The notes under the pieces are model-generated. The model was not told the origin of the DNA, made no database searches, and saw only the letters and a program-made list of their open reading frames with translations. From Collinsella bouchesdurhonensis (GTDB taxonomy: Bacteria > Actinomycetota > Coriobacteriia > Coriobacteriales > Coriobacteriaceae): a stretch of DNA of 64,000 nt. Shown piece after piece: positions 59,330 to 64,000 of the stretch. Each line of letters opens with the position of its first letter. The first letter of the stretch is position 1. The stretch covers positions 1-64,000 of the forward strand of contig NZ_LT699743.1 of NCBI RefSeq assembly GCF_900155365.1, read 5' to 3'. Made by a program: the position numbers and the translations under genes.

Positions 59330-62300
59330 CTAGCGTCCCTCCTTCTGGTTCATAGCGCATGCGGGGCATGCGGCGGGTGCGGATGCGGGTGCGGTGGCAC
59401 CGCGCGTGACGATCTCGAAGGCAAGCTCCTCGGCCTGCGCATGGGTCTTGCCCGCACGCTCGGCATCGGCCACGATCCGCAAGACGCGCTCGTACTCGGT
59501 GGGGATAACCTTCACAAAGTGGCGCGAAAGAGCAGCGAAGCGATAGAGCAGCTTGATGCCGCGCGGGCTTGCCGTATAGCGCACGTGCTCCTCGATGAGC
59601 GCACGAATCTGCTCAAGCTCGGCATCGGTCGGGGCCTTGAGCTCCACGCTCTCCTGGTTGCAGCGAGAGGCCAGCGTGCCGTACTCGTCAAAGACGTAGG
59701 CCACGCCGCCGGTCATGCCAGCGGCAAAGTTTTGGCCCACCTCGCCAAGCACCAGAGCGCATCCACCCGTCATGTACTCGCAGCCATGGTTGCCGCAGCC
59801 CTCCACCACCACGGTGGCGCCGGAGTTGCGTACGGCAAAACGCTGGGCTGCAAGGCCGTTGATAAAGCCGCGGCCCGAGGTGGCACCAAAGAAGGCGACG
59901 TTGCCCACGATGATGTTCTCGTCAAACTTATAGGTTGCACTCTCGTTGGGACGCACCGAGACAATGCCGCCTGAAAGACCCTTGCCAAAGTAGTCGTTGG
60001 CGTCGCCGCGCACGTTGAGCGTAATGCCCGCGGGCAAAAACGCGCCAAAGCTCTGGCCGGCGGAGCCGTCGCAGTCGATGGTAATAGAACCCTCCGGCAG
60101 GCCCTCGGGATGCGCACGCGTCACCTCACTGCCCAAGATGGTGCCCACGCAGCGGTTGACGTTGGCGATATCGGCACGGAAGTGCACCGGACGCAGATGG
60201 CGGCGGGCATCGGCCGTAAGCGGCACGAAGAGCGTGGAGTCAAGTGCGCGCTCCAAGCCGGAATCGGCAGCCATCTCGGGCAGATAGTGCTTGCCATCGG
60301 CACCCTCGATATGGGCGCCAAAGGTACACTCGCCGGGAGCGAGCAACGCGGAAAGATCGAGCAGATTTGCCTTCCAGTTGCCCTCGACCTCAACCTGTTG
60401 CAGGCACTCGGGGTGGCCCACCATCTCCTCGACGGTGCGGAAGCCCAGGCGAGCCATGACCTCGCGCATCTGCTCGGCCACAAACAGCATGAAGTTCTCA
60501 ACGTACTCGGGCTTGCCGCGGAATCCGCCGCGCAGACGGCAGTTTTGCGTAGCGATGCCGGCCGGGCAGGTGTCCTGCTGGCAATCGCGCTGCATAAGGC
60601 AGCCCATGGTGATGAGCGGCATGGTGGCAAAGCCAAACTCCTCGGCGCCCAGCAAGCATGCCACGGCGACGTCGGTGCCGTCCATGAGCTTGCCGTCGGC
60701 CTCAAGCACCACGCGGGAGCGCAGGCCGTTTTGCAGCAGCGTCTGCTGAGCCTCGGCAAGACCAAGCTCGAGCGGCAAACCAGCATGCCAGACGGAATCG
60801 CGCGGAGCAGCACCCGTTCCGCCGTTATGGCCAGAGATTAAAATCTTGTTGGCAGCGCCCTTTGCAACGCCTGTGGCGATGGTGCCCACGCCCGCCTCGG
60901 AGCAGAGCTTGACCGATATGCGCGCGCCCGGGTTGGCGTTTTTAAGGTCGAAGATAAGCTCGGCCAGATCCTCGATGGAATAGATGTCGTGGTGAGGCGG
61001 CGGCGAGATGAGGCCGATGCCGGGCGTGGATTGGCGCACCTCAGCAATCCAGGGGTACACCTTCTTGCCGGGCAGGTGGCCGCCCTCGCCGGGCTTGGCG
61101 CCCTGGGCCATCTTGATCTGAATCTCGATAGCCGAGCACAGATAGCGGCTCGTCACGCCAAAGCGTGCCGAAGCGATCTGCTTGATGGCGGAGTTCTTGG
61201 AGTCGCCGTTGGGAAGCGGCGTCTCGCGACGCGGATCCTCGCCGCCCTCGCCGGAGTTGGAACGGCCGTGCAGGCGATTCATGGCAATAGCCATGCACTC
61301 GTGTGCCTCCTGGCTAATGGAGCCGTAGCTCATGGCGCCGGTGTTAAAGCGTCGCACGATGTCGCGCGCACTCTCCACCTCGTCAAGCGCCACTGGCGTG
61401 CGCCCGCCCGCGTTAAAGTCGAGCAGGTCGCGCAGGCGAACGGCACGGCCGGCCCGGTGCACATGAGCGCTGTACTCCTGGAACAGGTCGTAATCACCCT
61501 GCTGACAGGCACGCTGCAGCAGGTAGATGCTCTGCGGGTCGATAAGATGGTCCTCGCCAACCACCGGACGCCACTTGGTAAGGCCAAGGGTGGGCAGCTG
61601 GTTGGGGGCTGCGGTCTTTAAGATGGCAAGGGCATCGTCATAGCGCTTGTTCTCCTCGCGCTCGACATCGGCTATGCCCATGCCGCCCACGCGCGAGACG
61701 GTGCCGGCAAAATAGCGGTCGATAAACTCGTCATTAAAGCCCACGGCCTCGAAGATCTGCGCAGAGTGATAGCTCTGCACCGTGGAAATGCCCATCTTGG
61801 ACATGATGGAGACGATACCCGCCGTCACGGCGCGGTTGTAGTTGGCAATGCCCTCCTCGGCAGAAACGTCCAGGTCTCCGCGCGCGGCGAGGCCGCGGAT
61901 GCAATCGTGTGCCATATAGGGGTAGATGCCACTTGCGGAGTAGCCCACCAGGGTTGCGAAATCGTGCGCGCACAGGGCGTCGCCCGTCTCGACCACAAGG
62001 TCGGCAAAGGTGCGAACGCCGGCGCGGATCAAGTGGTTATGCACAGCGCCCGTGGCCAAAAGCGATGGGATGGGGACCTCACCTGCGGCAGCGCGGTCGG
62101 AAAGCACCACGATATTCACGCCGTCGCGAACAGCGGACTCAACGTCTTGCGCTAGCTTGTCGAGCGCACAAGCCAAGGCACCGGGAGCATCGTCGCGCTT
62201 ATAGACCGCACGGAAACGCGCTGTCTTGAAGCCCACGTGATCAATGGCGCAGATAGCTTCGAACTGCTCCTTATCCAGCAGCGGACGCGGCAGGCGCACC

Positions 62301-64000
62301 AGCTGGCAGGCGGTGCGGGAATCCTCAAGCAAGTTACCGTGGTTGCCCAGGTACAGCTTGGTCGAAGTCACAAAGCTCTCGCGCAACGCGTCGATCGGCG
62401 GGTTTGTAACCTGCGCGAACAGCTGATAGAAGTAATCAAAGAACGAACGGTTCTTCTTGGAGAGCACTGCAAGCGGCGCATCGATGCCCATAGAGGCCAG
62501 AGGCACCTTGCCTGCCTGCGCCATGGGACGCACCGCCTCGTCGACGTCGTCCCAGTGGTAGCCCAAACGGGCCATGCGCACAACCTCGGGAACATCGGCG
62601 TCCTCGCAGGGAGGCTCGGTCTTAGCGGCATCGAGGTCCTCGATATCGAGCGTCTCCTCGGCAATCCAGTCGCGATAGGGCTTTTGCATGGCAAGGGCAC
62701 GGCGAATCTCGTCGTTGTACTTCACGCGGCCCTGCGCAAAATCGACCTCGAGCATCTCGCCCGGGCCCAAGCAGCCCGCCGTAAGCACATTTGCCGGATC
62801 GATTTCGATGGTGCCCACCTCGGAGGAGAGCAGGAAGCGGTCGTCACGCGTCACATAATAGCGAGCCGGGCGCAGGCCGTTGCGATCGAGCGCGGCGCCC
62901 AAGGTACGACCGTCGGTAAAGGCGATTGCGGCAGGACCGTCCCAGGGCTCCATAAGCATGGACTGGTAGGCGTCGTAGGCACGACGTGCCTCGGACAGAT
63001 TCGCGTTGTGGTCCCACGGCTCGGGCAGCAGCAAAGAGACAGCGCGCGTGAGGGGTCGCCCGTTCATGACCAGGAACTCAAGGACGTTGTCGAGAATGGC
63101 GGAGTCGGAACCTTCGCGGTTAATGATAGGCAGCACGCGCTCAAGGTCGTGCTGGAGCACCGGCGAGTAGAGGTTTGGTTCGCGGGCGCGAATCCAGTTG
63201 ACGTTGCCCTTGAGGGTATTGATCTCGCCGTTGTGGATGATGTAGCGGTTGGGGTGCGCGCGCTCCCAACTGGGCGTGGTGTTGGTGGAATAACGGGAAT
63301 GGACAAGGGCCACCGCCGTCTTGACCGCAGCATCGTTGAGGTCGATAAAGAAGCGGCGCATCTGCGTAGCCACGAGCATGCCTTTGTAGACCACGGTGCG
63401 CGAACTCATGGAGCAAACGTAGAAGATCTTTCCCTTCAGGGAATACTCGGCATCGGCACGCTTCTCGACGGTGCGTCGGCAAACGTACAGGCGGCGCTCA
63501 AAGTCGTCACCGGCCTCAACGCCCTCGGGGCGGCCCAAAAACGCCTGCAGGATCGTAGGCATGCAGGCACGGGCCGTCTCGCCCAGATCATGCGGGTCTA
63601 CCGGGACGCGACGCCAAAACAGCAAGGGCACGCCGGCCTCGGCACAGCCTTCTTCAAAGACGCGGCGCGCGTCTTCAACACCGCATTCGTCCTGCGGGAA
63701 AAAAAGCATGGCAACGCCGTAATCGCCCTCGGCGGGCAGAATCTGACCGCACTTCTGTGCTTCTTTGCGGAAAAAATGATGCGGAACCTGAAAGAGGATG
63801 CCGGCACCGTCGCCGGTGTTTTTCTCCAAACCCGTGCCGCCACGGTGCTCCAAATTGACGAGTACCGAAAGCGCATCGTCCAAAATCTGATGGCTCTTTT
63901 GTCCATGAAGATTAGCGAGCGCGCCAATGCCGCACGCGTCGTGTTCGAACTCAGGACGATACAGTCCCTGATGGTGCTGGTCAGCGGGATTTCCCTGCTC
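59330..64000 (-). CDS. gltB: glutamate synthase large subunit (5' end outside window)
   Basis: At least 1557 codons are present, and the gene continues past the right edge. The open frame includes RPEFEHDACGIGALANLHG (63.9 kb), whose Cys is the N-terminal glutaminase nucleophile exposed after propeptide removal. Next come LVNLEHRGGTGLEKNTGDGAG, the central domain, the FMN domain (KPGEGGHLPGKKVYPW, ISGHNGGTGAAPRDS), the [3Fe-4S] Cys motif CQQDTCPAGIATQNC and the C-terminal GXGXG beta-helix. It makes glutamate from glutamine and 2-oxoglutarate with GltD. Confidence 0.96.
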   Translation of the reverse strand, partial: EQGNPADQHHQGLYRPEFEHDACGIGALANLHGQKSHQILDDALSVLVNLEHRGGTGLEKNTGDGAGILFQVPHHFFRKEAQKCGQILPAEGDYGVAMLFFPQDECGVEDARRVFEEGCAEAGVPLLFWRRVPVDPHDLGETARACMPTILQAFLGRPEGVEAGDDFERRLYVCRRTVEKRADAEYSLKGKIFYVCSMSSRTVVYKGMLVATQMRRFFIDLNDAAVKTAVALVHSRYSTNTTPSWERAHPNRYIIHNGEINTLKGNVNWIRAREPNLYSPVLQHDLERVLPIINREGSDSAILDNVLEFLVMNGRPLTRAVSLLLPEPWDHNANLSEARRAYDAYQSMLMEPWDGPAAIAFTDGRTLGAALDRNGLRPARYYVTRDDRFLLSSEVGTIEIDPANVLTAGCLGPGEMLEVDFAQGRVKYNDEIRRALAMQKPYRDWIAEETLDIEDLDAAKTEPPCEDADVPEVVRMARLGYHWDDVDEAVRPMAQAGKVPLASMGIDAPLAVLSKKNRSFFDYFYQLFAQVTNPPIDALRESFVTSTKLYLGNHGNLLEDSRTACQLVRLPRPLLDKEQFEAICAIDHVGFKTARFRAVYKRDDAPGALACALDKLAQDVESAVRDGVNIVVLSDRAAAGEVPIPSLLATGAVHNHLIRAGVRTFADLVVETGDALCAHDFATLVGYSASGIYPYMAHDCIRGLAARGDLDVSAEEGIANYNRAVTAGIVSIMSKMGISTVQSYHSAQIFEAVGFNDEFIDRYFAGTVSRVGGMGIADVEREENKRYDDALAILKTAAPNQLPTLGLTKWRPVVGEDHLIDPQSIYLLQRACQQGDYDLFQEYSAHVHRAGRAVRLRDLLDFNAGGRTPVALDEVESARDIVRRFNTGAMSYGSISQEAHECMAIAMNRLHGRSNSGEGGEDPRRETPLPNGDSKNSAIKQIASARFGVTSRYLCSAIEIQIKMAQGAKPGEGGHLPGKKVYPWIAEVRQSTPGIGLISPPPHHDIYSIEDLAELIFDLKNANPGARISVKLCSEAGVGTIATGVAKGAANKILISGHNGGTGAAPRDSVWHAGLPLELGLAEAQQTLLQNGLRSRVVLEADGKLMDGTDVAVACLLGAEEFGFATMPLITMGCLMQRDCQQDTCPAGIATQNCRLRGGFRGKPEYVENFMLFVAEQMREVMARLGFRTVEEMVGHPECLQQVEVEGNWKANLLDLSALLAPGECTFGAHIEGADGKHYLPEMAADSGLERALDSTLFVPLTADARRHLRPVHFRADIANVNRCVGTILGSEVTRAHPEGLPEGSITIDCDGSAGQSFGAFLPAGITLNVRGDANDYFGKGLSGGIVSVRPNESATYKFDENIIVGNVAFFGATSGRGFINGLAAQRFAVRNSGATVVVEGCGNHGCEYMTGGCALVLGEVGQNFAAGMTGGVAYVFDEYGTLASRCNQESVELKAPTDAELEQIRALIEEHVRYTASPRGIKLLYRFAALSRHFVKVIPTEYERVLRIVADAERAGKTHAQAEELAFEIVTRGATAPASAPAACPACAMNQKEGR

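Noticed and set aside
1-64000. CRISPR arrays, IS elements, rRNA operons
   Set aside because: No regularly spaced repeats, transposase motifs or rRNA signatures were found on either strand.

Overview
The window is one contiguous stretch of bacterial chromosome of moderate to high GC. The most likely source is an anaerobic gut actinomycete of class Coriobacteriia, probably Collinsella or a close relative. This assignment is an inference. It rests on a Rho factor with a very long basic N-terminal extension, many GTG/TTG starts behind strong AGGAGG sites, oxygen-sensitive Fe-S and glycyl-radical enzymes, and the overall gene content. There are no rRNA genes, IS elements, prophage modules or CRISPR arrays.

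Layout: 0.6-2.3 kb is an SOS mutagenesis cassette (LexA boxes, Y-family polymerase, YolD-like partner). 2.5-4.3 kb is a highly expressed pair (NifU-like Fe-S scaffold and GGGtGRT protein). 4.4-7.7 kb holds an aminotransferase, two tRNA-Lys, one tRNA-His, a VanZ protein and an unknown membrane protein. 8.0-11.0 kb holds transaldolase and rho. 11.6-19.8 kb is a complete 4-hydroxyphenylacetate decarboxylase (p-cresol-forming) locus. Its decarboxylase subunits, activase, a TPR protein, an MFS carrier and a hemerythrin lie on the minus strand. They converge on a Crp-like regulator and an isolated trigger-factor C-domain chaperone. 20-32.7 kb is mostly housekeeping: argS, carD-like, an Rrf2 regulator divergent from cysK, mnmA, an M42 peptidase, fucO, a DUF1275 protein and a YgiQ radical-SAM protein.

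32.7-36.1 kb is an accessory patch: a CPBP protease translationally coupled to a RelB/DinJ-like protein with iterons upstream, then a VWA protein next to a macro-domain/HTH fusion. 36.1-53.8 kb returns to housekeeping and metabolism: dnaE, rnhA, an oxidoreductase, acylphosphatase, a Fur/PerR-type regulator, a HAD phosphatase, a flavin reductase, marR-degV, pckA, lactate permease, a flippase, a phosphoesterase and a K+/H+ antiporter. 54.2-55.2 kb is a low-GC island with a small structured RNA, a frameshifted DUF3800 gene and a decayed second copy. 55.3-64 kb carries serC-serA and gltB-gltD; gltB runs off the right edge.

The observations most worth follow-up are: (i) the p-cresol locus with its unusual accessory proteins; (ii) a 34-bp palindromic element found three times, each 0-3 nt after a stop codon and always in the sense orientation; (iii) the DUF3800 RNA/protein module with its homopolymer frameshift; (iv) the RelB-like/CPBP protease pair with three 10-bp-phased operator repeats; and (v) two very long inverted repeats at 43.64-43.86 kb.
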